From: an uncultured Bacteroidales bacterium
GTDB taxonomy: Bacteria; Bacteroidota; Bacteroidia; Bacteroidales; WCHB1-69
Length of the DNA stretch: 64,000 nucleotides
Assembly: GCA_900316305.1 (NCBI GenBank)
Contig: ONCM01000009.1
Location: forward strand, 1 to 64,000
Reading direction: 5' to 3'
Part shown: piece by piece, positions 34,901-42,178 of the stretch
How the letters are laid out: each line of letters starts with the position of its first letter
Position numbering within the stretch: position 1 is the stretch's first letter
The notes under the pieces: model-generated
Database searches by the model: none
Seen by the model: only the letters and a program-made list of their open reading frames with translations
Told to the model about the DNA's origin: nothing
Translations under genes and position numbers: made by a program

Positions 34901-35339
34901 GCAGAAACTTCTAGACAACACCAACTATTTCCTTGGGATGCTCTCCGATCGTTACGAGCTCACGGGAGCAGGTCGCGAACTGATGATCTTGGTGAAAGAC
35001 AAGTACTTGGGTGACGCACCGCGTCCCGTGGAGATGGTCTCCGGCGGTGAGAGCTTCCTCATCTCCATCGCTCTCGCGCTCGGCCTCTCCAACCTCGCCC
35101 TGCAAGGTGTTTCCTCCGACTTCCTCTTCATCGACGAGGGCATCAGCCAGTTGGACGGTAGCCTCTGCGACAGTGTGGTCAATACCCTCCAGCAATTGCA
35201 CCACATCGTGCACTGCAACATTGGCATTATCAGTCATTTGGACGTTCTCGCCGACAAAATCCCGACGAAGATCATCGTACAACCGGTGAGTCTTGGCACG
35301 AGTGAAGTGACAATTCATAATGTAGAATGTAGAATGTAG
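31935..35339 (+). CDS. sbcC: Exonuclease SbcCD, ATPase subunit SbcC
   Basis: A 1134-aa Rad50-type ATPase. Walker A is WGVSGAGKSTILDAICMALF (about residues 35-54), the Q-loop region is TTMLAQGEFTKFMKSD, and two very long Gln/Glu-rich coiled coils flank the zinc hook CPVCGQ (about 554-559). The C-terminal signature is EMVSGGESFLISIALALGLS and Walker B is FLFIDEGISQLDG, with His in IGIISHLDVL. It partners with SbcD to cut hairpins and blocked DNA ends, which may matter in a genome this rich in palindromes (inference). Confidence 0.95.
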   Translation: MKFKRLEIRNINSIAEAVIDFEHLMPEDQHIFMIWGVSGAGKSTILDAICMALFCKTPRLQSIAEKKENQYVDPEFQFSDRAKGIAINDLRQYLKRGTKEGWCSLQFVGNDSITYTAKTAFSINRNGNLNNIEWSLTSENGVWSKVKEVEQQVITVTGLTYEQFCRTTMLAQGEFTKFMKSDQNAKAEILEKLTDTSIFSEIGRRIYEKYNAQKKAFEQLNSENENITRLNDEQIADYQKNIQEIEAGNKQIDEELVILTQKSTWIKQLAQYQEDVAKSEAQCLSAEAATKSEEYLRTQELVQRWEKAENERKTYNERVLLQQNAQQLQETEKACQSNYQILTSGLVHYKQQLEQLYADIEKIQDELKSQAFKAEVYAHAPILCEKLKQFASFQQELSLIDGKIKVTTASIGQFEDALEKKKAEIAQQQGIVTNLSQDAEVLKSQAQQFDLADLTRQQTEKTNLLNQLKNVQKSVQDLRKQQDEITTLKNAVNAQQQQVQELNQQFGHAQQQFVAAQAAQVTAQKCYDSAAQSVNDFAKQIRAGLQVGDTCPVCGQKVEQLLTNEAVEQSVKALQQQLAEANKAVDDSKKALNTVTTNLSRAQGSFDAAQKDLQLKSQQQKSALSALGEVCQTLNITMDKTIDEQLDNLIAATKEEAQVITQRIENAIQLNKQLTEKSEQLSKQNKQLEQLTVDKHQAEVNLATAQKSLDGLREQQTQISKNIEASHAELAGSFSDIYPKWEDNPLETAQTLDQETKSYEKRKEELKNLQEAAEKGKTELQQIQAFEKKVSALFPFIVPEIAKPCEQLTEKWSDLAEKCAILSQQKSELSSKLAKAETSLREYYQQHPEISEAVLAELAGISAEQIAQLREQLKVAQEQVQTALGKRQQAQETLQKHEASKPEFAENEQLSDIERLILEKNALKTEKSQEIGQIKHILQQDADNKQKYADTLAKLDALQQQVRQWERLNNTFGDSNGKVFRRIAQSFILQKLLDNTNYFLGMLSDRYELTGAGRELMILVKDKYLGDAPRPVEMVSGGESFLISIALALGLSNLALQGVSSDFLFIDEGISQLDGSLCDSVVNTLQQLHHIVHCNIGIISHLDVLADKIPTKIIVQPVSLGTSEVTIHNVECRM

Positions 35340-35439
35340 AATGAAGAATAAAAAAAGTTTTTCACAAAGTGCAACCTTTTGTGTTTTTTTCATCTTATGG
35401 AACGAAAAATATGTTATCTGTTAATTAAATAATTTTGTT

Positions 35440-37185
35440 ATGAAGCGTAAAATATTAACACTCATTATGTTGTTTGTGGTTACGGTTTCGTTTGCGCAGG
35501 TGCCGAAGCATTTGCGTGTGCTCAACTATGTGCCCGACAGTTGCTATTCGCTAACCATGATGAACCTCGACACCATCGCGAGGGTCATGGAACTCGAGTC
35601 CTTGCACCGAGAGAACGTCCTGAAACCACTCTACGATAGCCTGAAATTTTCCAAGAAGCTGATACAGAGTTGGATAAAGAAAGATAACAAATTAGGCATT
35701 GACTTCACAGCATCGGCGGCTTTTGTGGATTCCCGCTATTTTCTCCTGCCGCTGAATAACGAAAAGAACTTCGAGAAGACCGTGCGTTCGATTGAGAAAT
35801 CGATGCCGAAGTTCGAGACAATGACCGACCTTGACGGACGGAAGATCCGATGTTTGGTTGTAGAAGATGCCAGCGTCGAACTGAGCGTCGCTGTGTTCTG
35901 CACAGAGGATGTCGCATGTCTCGCGCTGCTCACCGATCCGAATGCCCTCTATTCAAGCGCATTGCAGCCTACTATAGATGTGGAATCGGATACCGTTGAT
36001 ATAGAGCAGTGGATTAATACGATGTACAATAACTTAACGGAATCACCCATGAAAGTGTGGACGAGGCTGAGTCGTTCGAAGTTTGCTGAAAGCCAGACTG
36101 TGACCAACATGTTGACCAAGGGTTGGAGCTCCTATACCGCCTATAAACAGGGCAGTTCAATTCTTAGAACACTGTCAAGCGCAATGGGCATGTTGTTCCC
36201 CGCTTCCGGTGAATTGCAAAAGACTGTGAAAGAAATGGATTTGGAGATGTTTTCGAGAGTCGAGGCCCGACATGACCGCCTCACCTCCTACAGTGAGGTT
36301 TATGCTCGCAGCGAACAGCCCGGATTGCAAGCACTCAAGTCTTCACCTGAAAAACTGAAAAAGCTGTTGCCGTATGTTTCTGGTGATTATATGTCATTGG
36401 TTGTCAGTACGATGGAAGGCTATGGCGACCTTGCAAAACCCTACATGGATACTTACCCGCAGTGGCGTGAGCTCTGTCCGCTGTTTAACAAACCGTTCGT
36501 GTTCACAGCCTCCGCCCTTGATGATAATAACATGCAGATAGTTACCCTTGTGGAGCATCCTGAAAAGGTTCAAGGTATTTTGGAACGCTTTGTCGAAATC
36601 AGCAACCACATCACGGACTCGATCAATAAGTCGCAACCGATTGTGCTAGAAGATGTTGTGGAAGAACCAGCAGTTGTGACTGAGGAAGTGGTGGAAGTCC
36701 CTGTCGAACCTGCGAACGAGGAACCCATGGACTATCCCTGGATAGAGCAGGAGGATTCCACTATTAATATGAAAACGTTGGTTTACAAAAAGATAGGCGG
36801 TTGGGATGCATACATCATTATAACAGAGAAAAGCTCAATGGATTATGAGACCTTCACGCGAGTGGTGAAGGATGACTCTGCCTGTGTGTTGGTGAAAGAT
36901 GATCTGCTTTTCTACACGAAGAGCCTTAACGCATTGGAGTCGTTGTCGCAACCGATGGAACGTGAGTGGCCGAAAGAGTATCTCGAGCACAACCTTTTCG
37001 CCCGGATTGACTTTGGCTCTTTTGTGGCTCTCCTCGGTCCGGAGGCTGCCATGCCCGTCCGCGACATGGATTTTTACTTCGATGGCAACACCTTCACGAT
37101 GAATATCAATGCGGAACCGGGGCTTCGCCATGGGGTTTTGTATGAAGTGGTGAAGTTTGTTGTTGATATTGTAAGGAGTTTTTGA
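35440..37185 (+). CDS. Exported protein of unknown function
   Basis: A 581-aa protein with signal peptide MKRKILTLIMLFVVTVSFAQ. The mature part reads VPKHLRVLNYVPDSCYSLTM and resembles large Bacteroidota periplasmic proteins of DUF4836-like architecture, with two related halves: FTASAAFVDSRYFLLPLNNE early and TKSLNALESLSQPMEREWPK late. A Glu/Val/Pro-rich linker (about 405-430) separates them. No catalytic motif is recognised. It follows sbcC by 100 bp and might be a readthrough partner. Confidence 0.6.
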   Translation: MKRKILTLIMLFVVTVSFAQVPKHLRVLNYVPDSCYSLTMMNLDTIARVMELESLHRENVLKPLYDSLKFSKKLIQSWIKKDNKLGIDFTASAAFVDSRYFLLPLNNEKNFEKTVRSIEKSMPKFETMTDLDGRKIRCLVVEDASVELSVAVFCTEDVACLALLTDPNALYSSALQPTIDVESDTVDIEQWINTMYNNLTESPMKVWTRLSRSKFAESQTVTNMLTKGWSSYTAYKQGSSILRTLSSAMGMLFPASGELQKTVKEMDLEMFSRVEARHDRLTSYSEVYARSEQPGLQALKSSPEKLKKLLPYVSGDYMSLVVSTMEGYGDLAKPYMDTYPQWRELCPLFNKPFVFTASALDDNNMQIVTLVEHPEKVQGILERFVEISNHITDSINKSQPIVLEDVVEEPAVVTEEVVEVPVEPANEEPMDYPWIEQEDSTINMKTLVYKKIGGWDAYIIITEKSSMDYETFTRVVKDDSACVLVKDDLLFYTKSLNALESLSQPMEREWPKEYLEHNLFARIDFGSFVALLGPEAAMPVRDMDFYFDGNTFTMNINAEPGLRHGVLYEVVKFVVDIVRSF

Positions 37186-37189
37186 TTGA

Positions 37190-37975
37190 TTATTGTTTCT
37201 CCGTCAGGTATTTCCAATACCGTCGCGGCATGTCCTGCAGCTGTTTGCGGGGATTCATGCGCTCCTTGATGCAGATGGCCTTGAAGTAGGTGCGCCAAAG
37301 CTCCTGCAGGAGGTGGTCGTCGCTGCTCAGCACGTCGTCGTTTAAGCGGCCGTCGGTGAGACTGAAGGTTACGGCGGACTCGTCAGCGAAGGTGATGCGG
37401 GAGGGAACGCCTGTGCCATCGTAGTAGTATCCGTAATGGCGTTTAGCATCGTAGATGAGCCAGTGTTGGTCGTTGAAACGGTCGCGGAAATGGTCGATGA
37501 CGAGCGGCAATACGTTGTGGTCGGGAGAGATGACGGCCAAGTAGGTGCCGTCCTTGGCCTTCTGGAAACGGACGAACTGCTTCATTCGCAGCTGCTCGTG
37601 CAGCACTTTGCGGGCGATGTTGGTGACCGCGAGCACGTCCGGGTCGGAGAAATTGCGTTCGATGCTCGGTGCCCCTTCTGGCTGCCGGAACACCTTGCAG
37701 ATGTACTGGAACAGCGCGTTGTTGAGCTCCGACATCTCCGATAACCAGCTGACATATAGCATTCTGATCGCTTCCTTCGACAATCGTTTCTCCAACCCTT
37801 TCCACACGCGGCGAGCTTTCTCCTCGTTGGTGGGCACCTGGTAGAGGCGGTCGCAGAACAGAGGCATCGGGTCGCCCTCCGACAACAGCGCCTCTGGCTG
37901 TTCGTGCAGTGCGAACGCCTCGAAGACTGCCGTGAGCAGGCCGTCGATTGTGCCGTCGAAGGAGTAGATGGTCAT
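37190..37975 (-). CDS. TIGR03915-family DNA-metabolism protein (DUF4130-like)
   Basis: A 261-aa cytoplasmic protein opening IYSFDGTIDGLLTAVFEAF with the middle block NPDVLAVTN-like FSDPDVLAVTNIARKVLHEQ and HRMKQF-like RMKQFVRFQKAKDGTYLAVI. It ends YFKAICIKERMNPRKQLQDM. The family usually sits beside a TIGR03916 radical-SAM protein and is thought to act in DNA modification or repair, but no activity has been established to my knowledge. Here the partner lies 2.8 kb away at 40810-42105, separated by an accessory patch. Confidence 0.82.
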   Translation of the reverse strand: MTIYSFDGTIDGLLTAVFEAFALHEQPEALLSEGDPMPLFCDRLYQVPTNEEKARRVWKGLEKRLSKEAIRMLYVSWLSEMSELNNALFQYICKVFRQPEGAPSIERNFSDPDVLAVTNIARKVLHEQLRMKQFVRFQKAKDGTYLAVISPDHNVLPLVIDHFRDRFNDQHWLIYDAKRHYGYYYDGTGVPSRITFADESAVTFSLTDGRLNDDVLSSDDHLLQELWRTYFKAICIKERMNPRKQLQDMPRRYWKYLTEKQ

Positions 37976-37978
37976 TTT

Positions 37979-38048
37979 TAAGGTTATAGGTTATTGGTTA
38001 TTGAAGCAGTTGGTAGTTAGTAGTTAGTAGTTAGTGGGCAGTTGCGGC
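37979..38048. repeat. Heptad arrays (GGTTATT and AGTTAGT units)
   Basis: GGTTATA/GGTTATT units run into GTAGTTA/GTTAGTA units, starting 4 bp upstream of the TIGR03915 gene, at the left edge of accessory patch 2. Confidence 0.75.
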
Positions 38049-38142
38049 AGGGAGAAGAGATCGGGGGGATTAGAATGTGATGGCAAAAATACAAAAAAGA
38101 AGGATTACATGTTTTCCTCTTGACAAGCCCTGTTTTTTGTTG

Positions 38143-38150
38143 TATATTTG
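38143..38150 (+). promoter_or_regulatory. TATATTTG -7 box of the RhuM-like gene
   Basis: TAnnTTTG box with TTGACA about 20 bp upstream; the ATG at 38173 follows by 22 bp. Confidence 0.7.
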
Positions 38151-38172
38151 CATTTTGGAAACTTTGAAAGCG

Positions 38173-39030
38173 ATGAATCAGGAAATACAACAATATCAGT
38201 CAGATGACGCACGGATCACATTGGATGTGCGCGTGGAAAATGACACCGTTTGGTTGACACAGGCGCAAATCGGCATACTGTTTGGTGTTCAAAAATCCGC
38301 TATTTCCAAGCATTTGAAAAACATTTTCAATTCTGGAGAATTGTGCCAGGAATCAGTTGTTTCCATTTTGGAAACAACTGCCAATGATGGGAAAACATAC
38401 GATGTGCGCTACTATAATCTTGATGCCGTGTTATCTATAGGTTATCGTGTGAACTCACGCCAGGCCACTCAATTCCGAATTTGGGCTAATTCAGTGTTGA
38501 AGGATTATCTGTTACGGGGAGCGGTTGTAAGCCGGCGTTTTGAGCAAGTGGAGCAACGACTTCTGCAAAACGAAATGGGTCTTCAGGCCATAAACCAAAA
38601 AGTGCAATCATTAGTGCAAACTGCATTACCTCCAAAACAGGGCGTCTTCTTCAACGGACAGATATTCGATGCGTACCAGTTTGTGTCGGAGTTGATTCGC
38701 AGTGCGAAAACCTCCATTGTGCTGGTGGACAACTATGCCGATGACAGTGTGCTGACGCAACTGACCAAGCGTGCTGATGGCGTTTCTGCCACTGTCTGCG
38801 TAAGTCACCTCGCAGAAGCGTTCCGATTGGATATTGAACGGCACAACCGCCAGTACCCGCCTGTAGATGTGCGCGAGGTGCCCTCTGTTCACGACCGTTT
38901 CCTGTTGCTTGACGGCACACGTCTCTATACGTTCGGTGCCTCGTTCAAAGACTTGGGCAAGAAACTGTTCTGTTTCTCCTTGATAGAAAACGAGGCGGTG
39001 GTGGAGACGGTGAAGGGGATGGTGGATTAA
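38173..39030 (+). CDS. RhuM-family protein with C-terminal PLD-like domain
   Basis: A 285-aa protein. The N-terminal RhuM domain (about 10-125) reads VENDTVWLTQAQIGILFGV, KSAISKHLKNIFNSGEL and YNLDAVLSIGYRVNSRQATQ, a pattern with a helix-turn-helix-like start. The C-terminal half (about 160-285) reads VFFNGQIFDAYQFVSELIRS, KTSIVLVDNYADDSVL, HDRFLLLDGTRLYTFGASFK, a phospholipase-D-like fold with a single HxxxxxxxD-type motif. Such proteins are common on Bacteroidota mobile regions; function is unproven. The ATG at 38173 follows the promoter box. Confidence 0.82.
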   Translation: MNQEIQQYQSDDARITLDVRVENDTVWLTQAQIGILFGVQKSAISKHLKNIFNSGELCQESVVSILETTANDGKTYDVRYYNLDAVLSIGYRVNSRQATQFRIWANSVLKDYLLRGAVVSRRFEQVEQRLLQNEMGLQAINQKVQSLVQTALPPKQGVFFNGQIFDAYQFVSELIRSAKTSIVLVDNYADDSVLTQLTKRADGVSATVCVSHLAEAFRLDIERHNRQYPPVDVREVPSVHDRFLLLDGTRLYTFGASFKDLGKKLFCFSLIENEAVVETVKGMVD

Positions 39031-39081
39031 TAGACTGATAAAGGAGAAGTTATAGTAGTAACTGTTTAAGACAGCGTATGA

Positions 39082-39648
39082 TCACTGCTTCTTTAAGCGT
39101 TTCAATATATTCTTGTAACACTTTTCCAATCCATAAGTGAATTGAGAACTAATCGCAATTGTTTCATCAGAAAATACCATACTTTCTACAAGGTTATTAA
39201 TTATCTGACTGATATCCTCTTCCGTAATACTATAACAAGCGGTACCCAAATACCAAGTGCCATTAGCTGTTGGAATAGCAACATCCTCTTGTATAATCTT
39301 TTCCAAATCCTCACGTGTTACATCTTTATCAGCGAATAGAGACAACGTCAGTTTATTTGCCTTAAGATTCATTTTTAATTGAGATCCTTTTGAAATTGTT
39401 TGTGGAAAAAGGTATTTATATCTGAGTTGTAAATAATATTCTGTTGGACGATTCTCGGAAGAATGACACTCTAAAGCGACTCCAATAGGACCACTATTTT
39501 CAATATATTTCCCGAAAATAGCAAAATCTGTCACAATACATCTTTGATTACCATCTTTTGTGTCAGAAACAACCTTTTGCGAATAAGTTGGTATGCATAT
39601 TAAGAACATTATACAAAATAAGGGGAAAACATGTAACCATTTAGTCAT
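39082..39648 (-). CDS. Exported protein of unknown function in accessory patch 2
   Basis: A 188-aa protein with signal peptide TKWLHVFPLFCIMFLICIPT and then YSQK. The mature part contains VTDFAIFGKYIENSGPIGVA, YYLQLRYKYLFPQTISKG and TWYLGTACYSITEEDISQII, with no family I recognise. It is AT-rich compared with neighbouring core genes. The start could also be an upstream ATG at 39675 preceded by a GGAG sequence. Structured element 2 (39732-39961) lies just upstream in the same orientation, as element 1 does for the barrel gene at 6408. Confidence 0.6.
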   Translation of the reverse strand: MTKWLHVFPLFCIMFLICIPTYSQKVVSDTKDGNQRCIVTDFAIFGKYIENSGPIGVALECHSSENRPTEYYLQLRYKYLFPQTISKGSQLKMNLKANKLTLSLFADKDVTREDLEKIIQEDVAIPTANGTWYLGTACYSITEEDISQIINNLVESMVFSDETIAISSQFTYGLEKCYKNILKRLKKQ

Positions 39649-39731
39649 TCGTATCTTCGCCGTGTTATATCCCATCCGGCTCCTTCGGTTTCTGTAAGAA
39701 TAATAAAGGTGTGCCGGAAAAATCTGTGTCC

Positions 39732-39961
39732 TATTATGCGCACAAAAAAAGCGTGGCACTTTTTCGCCTTCATTGGAGTCTTTGAGGTCTTCGACTACCT
39801 ACATTTCCCAATTACAACGAGTAAAGCCCACGCCAAATGGCGGGAGCGTCGCTGCTTTACTCTGGGAAATGATTATTGAAAGTGTCGAAGTTTCAAAGAC
39901 TCCAGTGTAAAAGCTACTTCGCTTTTTCCTATTCTATGGTGTGCATAACAGAATTATGCGG
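39732..39961 (-). other. Structured element 2: ~220-bp nested hairpin upstream of an exported-protein gene
   Basis: The 385-bp gene-free stretch 39649-40033 contains this element. Arms nest: ATTATGCGCAC (39733-39743) with GTGTGCATAAC (39939-39949); GGAGTCTTTGA..CTTCGAC (39775-39795) with GTCGAAG..TCAAAGACTCC (39884-39903); ATTTCCCA (39803-39810) with TGGGAAAT (39863-39870); GAGTAAAGC (39819-39827) with GCTTTACTC (39854-39862). On the minus strand it shares GCGTGGGCT and GTGCCACGCTT with element 1 in the same order. No TAnnTTTG box was found directly upstream. Confidence 0.5.
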
Positions 39962-40033
39962 TTTTGCTCATAAGCGTTTTATTTCGTTATTACTTATTTC
40001 TTTTAATTCTTATTTTGGTATAATACTATCTAT

Positions 40034-40414
40034 TTAGTTCACTCTTTCTTTTTCTTTCCACTCATTCCAATTTGTTTCCTCCAGATATTGGGAAATCTGT
40101 TCTTTTAGTTCAACAAGACTCTTCGTGGCAACTTCCCAGACTACTATGTCATCAATCTGGAAATACTCATGGACTATGTAATTCCGCATCCCTTTCACCT
40201 TTTTCCATGGGGTGTTCGGGTGTGATTCCTGAAATTCCGTAGTGAGCATGTTAGCCGCTTCGCCAATTATCTCAATATTCTTAACCACAGCATAATACAT
40301 CATATCATCATCTACAAGGTCCTGATATGTCTTGCCTGCTATATAACGGTTCACCCGTTCTATAGCCGCAAGAATATGTTCCAGTCTTTCCTTGTCTCTA
40401 CGCGGTTCTCTCAT
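40034..40414 (-). CDS. hepT: HEPN-domain toxin (HepT-like, DUF86)
   Basis: A 126-aa helical protein of the HepT family. The catalytic RNase motif R-x4-H appears as MRNYIVHEYFQID (Arg-Asn-Tyr-Ile-Val-His). Other family text: VVKNIEIIGEAANMLTTEF. It overlaps the nucleotidyltransferase gene by 17 bases, the normal order for MntA-HepT modules, in which MntA inactivates HepT by adding AMP to a Tyr in the RX4HXY motif; that Tyr is present in HEYF. Confidence 0.9.
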   Translation of the reverse strand: MREPRRDKERLEHILAAIERVNRYIAGKTYQDLVDDDMMYYAVVKNIEIIGEAANMLTTEFQESHPNTPWKKVKGMRNYIVHEYFQIDDIVVWEVATKSLVELKEQISQYLEETNWNEWKEKERVN

Positions 40415-40694
40415 AAACCAATTTTCTATCTTGTTCTACACTTTTTCGGGCGAAAGGAGCCAATGACCGCTCTGTCACCAGATCCACATTCCGGCCCAAA
40501 AGATCCTTTAATTCCTCATACATACCGAAAAAATCCATTCCTACAGTCTGGGAGTGATCCAACACGATGAGGATATCCACATCGCTTTGGGATGTTTCCT
40601 CTCCGCGGGCGAAGGAACCAAACAGCCAAGCTTTCAAAACAGGTTTTGTCTTGAAGTACTCCGCTAACATGTTCGACATCATTTCAGTACTCAT
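40398..40694 (-). CDS. mntA: MNT-domain nucleotidyltransferase antitoxin (MntA-like)
   Basis: A 98-aa minimal nucleotidyltransferase with AWLFGSFARGEETSQSDVDI: the GSFARGE motif and DVD metal-binding pair are intact, so adenylylation of HepT is expected. The ATG at 40694 follows the TATCTTTG box at 40719-40726; a longer reading would cross that box. Together with hepT it forms a type VII toxin-antitoxin unit. Confidence 0.9.
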   Translation of the reverse strand: MSTEMMSNMLAEYFKTKPVLKAWLFGSFARGEETSQSDVDILIVLDHSQTVGMDFFGMYEELKDLLGRNVDLVTERSLAPFARKSVEQDRKLVYERTA

Positions 40695-40718
40695 AATCAG
40701 AATGTTTTTTTCAACCCG

Positions 40719-40726
40719 CAAAGATA
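40719..40726 (-). promoter_or_regulatory. TATCTTTG -7 box of mntA-hepT
   Basis: TAnnTTTG box 24 bp before the ATG at 40694. Confidence 0.75.
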
Positions 40727-40763
40727 CAACTTTTTCTATATGCCCGCCACCTTGCATTGGTCT

Positions 40764-40822
40764 GGTTTCAAGTTTCAGGTTTCAAGTTTCAAGTTTCAGG
40801 TTTCAGGTTTCAAGGTTCAAAA
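40764..40822. repeat. Heptad array (GTTTCAA/GTTTCAG units)
   Basis: Seven or more GTTTCAR units at the right edge of accessory patch 2. The array supplies the last codons (EP) and TGA stop of the radical-SAM gene. Confidence 0.85.
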
Positions 40823-42105
40823 TCAAAAGAGAGTTGGGATTCGGCGGCGGCGAGTTTTTGTTCCGCTTTCGAGACTAGCAGCGGCCGCAACCGTTCGGGA
40901 GTCAGTTCGTTGATGCCGAGGGTTGGTTGTAAGTTGGAGGCGCCGAGCTCGTGGCAGGTGATGAAGTATTTCGCCTTCTTCATGACCACGCCCATTTTCT
41001 TGAGGTCGAAGGTGGTCAACCGGTTGAAACGGCGGGAGTTGACGATGAGCCATGCCGACTTGGTACCGAGTCCGGGGACACGGAGCAGCATCTCGAAGTC
41101 GGCCGTGTTGATATCCACGGGGAAGGCTTCGGGGTGACGCAACGCCCACGCTAATTTCGGGTCAACCTCCAAGTCAAGGTTCGGGTGCAGGTCATCGACA
41201 ATCTCGTCCACCTTGAAGTGGTAGAAGCGCAGCAGCCAGTCAGCCTGGTAGAGGCGGTTCTCGCGCACAAGCGGCGGCTGTTTGAGCACGGGCAGACGCG
41301 GGTCGAAGGTGTTAACACTCACGTAGCCAGAGTAATAGACACGACGCATTGAGGGCTGTCCGTAGAGCATCGACGACATGGTGAGGATGTCGCGGTCGGA
41401 GTCCTTAGTGGCCCCCACGATCATCTGGGTCGATTGTCCGGCGGGCACGAAACGGGGTGCGTGGCGGTATCTTTGACGGTCTTCCTTATTCTCAAGTATG
41501 CCCTGCTGAACGAGTTTCATCGGCTGGAAGACGCTGGTGTGGTCCTTTTCGGGCGCGAGCATCTTCAGCGACTCCTCCTTGGGAATCTCGATGTTCACGC
41601 TCATACGGTCGGCATAGCGGCCGGCCTCGCTGAGCAGCTCCTGTGACGCACCCGGGATGGCCTTCAGGTGGATGTATCCGTTGAAACGGTGCACTAACCG
41701 CAGGTCGCGGACGATGGCCGTGAGCCGCTCCATCGTATAGTCGGGATTGCGGACCACCCCGCTGGAGAGGAACAGCCCCTCAATGTAGTTGCGGCGGTAG
41801 AATTCCATCGTAATCTCCTCCAACTCGCTGACACTCAATGTCGCGCGCTTGATATCGTTGCTGCGGCGGTTGACGCAGTAGGCGCAGTCGTACATACAGT
41901 GGTTGGTGAGCATGATTTTCAGCAGCGAGATGCAGCGACCGTCGTCGGCGAACGAGTGGCAGATGCCGATGCCGCCTACGGTGTTGCCCACCATGCCCTG
42001 CTTGCCCTTGCGCACGGTGCCACTCGACGAGCACGAGACGTCGTACTTCGCCGATTCCGTGAGGATGCGCATTTTTTCTATGGTCTTGTCTGCTAGCATG
42101 TTCAT
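40810..42105 (-). CDS. TIGR03916-family radical SAM protein (putative DNA modification/repair)
   Basis: A 431-aa radical SAM enzyme. The iron-sulfur motif CMYDCAYC (C-x3-C-x2-C) lies in LLKIMLTNHCMYDCAYCVNR. It is preceded by an N-terminal Cys region (AKYDVSCSSSG, GICHSFADDGRC) and followed by GLFLSSGVVRNPDYTMERL and IHLKAIPGASQELL. The C-terminal helix-hairpin-helix FEMLLRVPGLGTKSAWLIV suggests nucleic-acid binding. It is the usual partner of the TIGR03915 protein at 37190-37975. It starts 74 bp after hflX. Confidence 0.9.
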   Translation of the reverse strand: MNMLADKTIEKMRILTESAKYDVSCSSSGTVRKGKQGMVGNTVGGIGICHSFADDGRCISLLKIMLTNHCMYDCAYCVNRRSNDIKRATLSVSELEEITMEFYRRNYIEGLFLSSGVVRNPDYTMERLTAIVRDLRLVHRFNGYIHLKAIPGASQELLSEAGRYADRMSVNIEIPKEESLKMLAPEKDHTSVFQPMKLVQQGILENKEDRQRYRHAPRFVPAGQSTQMIVGATKDSDRDILTMSSMLYGQPSMRRVYYSGYVSVNTFDPRLPVLKQPPLVRENRLYQADWLLRFYHFKVDEIVDDLHPNLDLEVDPKLAWALRHPEAFPVDINTADFEMLLRVPGLGTKSAWLIVNSRRFNRLTTFDLKKMGVVMKKAKYFITCHELGASNLQPTLGINELTPERLRPLLVSKAEQKLAAAESQLSFDFEP

Positions 42106-42113
42106 TCTTATAT

Positions 42114-42167
42114 CCTAGGGCTCGGCTTCGCCTCACCCTAGGTTAACATAGGTCGGGCTTTCAGCCC
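42114..42167. repeat. CCTAGGG palindrome plus small GGGCT hairpin
   Basis: CCTAGGG ... CCCTAGG arms (42114-42142) enclose GCTCGGCTTCGCCTCA, followed by hairpin GGGCTTTCAGCCC (42155-42167) and a short T-run, in the spacer between hflX and the radical-SAM gene. A different palindromic family from the GTAG elements. Confidence 0.75.
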
Positions 42168-42178
42168 TTTTTGGAAGT

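Noticed and set aside
35430-35437. TAATTTTG promoter box before the gene at 35440
   Set aside because: It matches TAnnTTTG but ends 2 bp before the ATG, so transcription would begin inside the gene.
39732-39961. 6S RNA
   Set aside because: The length and long-hairpin shape fit loosely, but two copies beside exported-protein genes and the lack of a promoter directly upstream do not support it.
38173-40726. A complete phage or integrative element in patch 2
   Set aside because: No integrase, relaxase, capsid or attachment-site duplication is visible; only isolated accessory genes.
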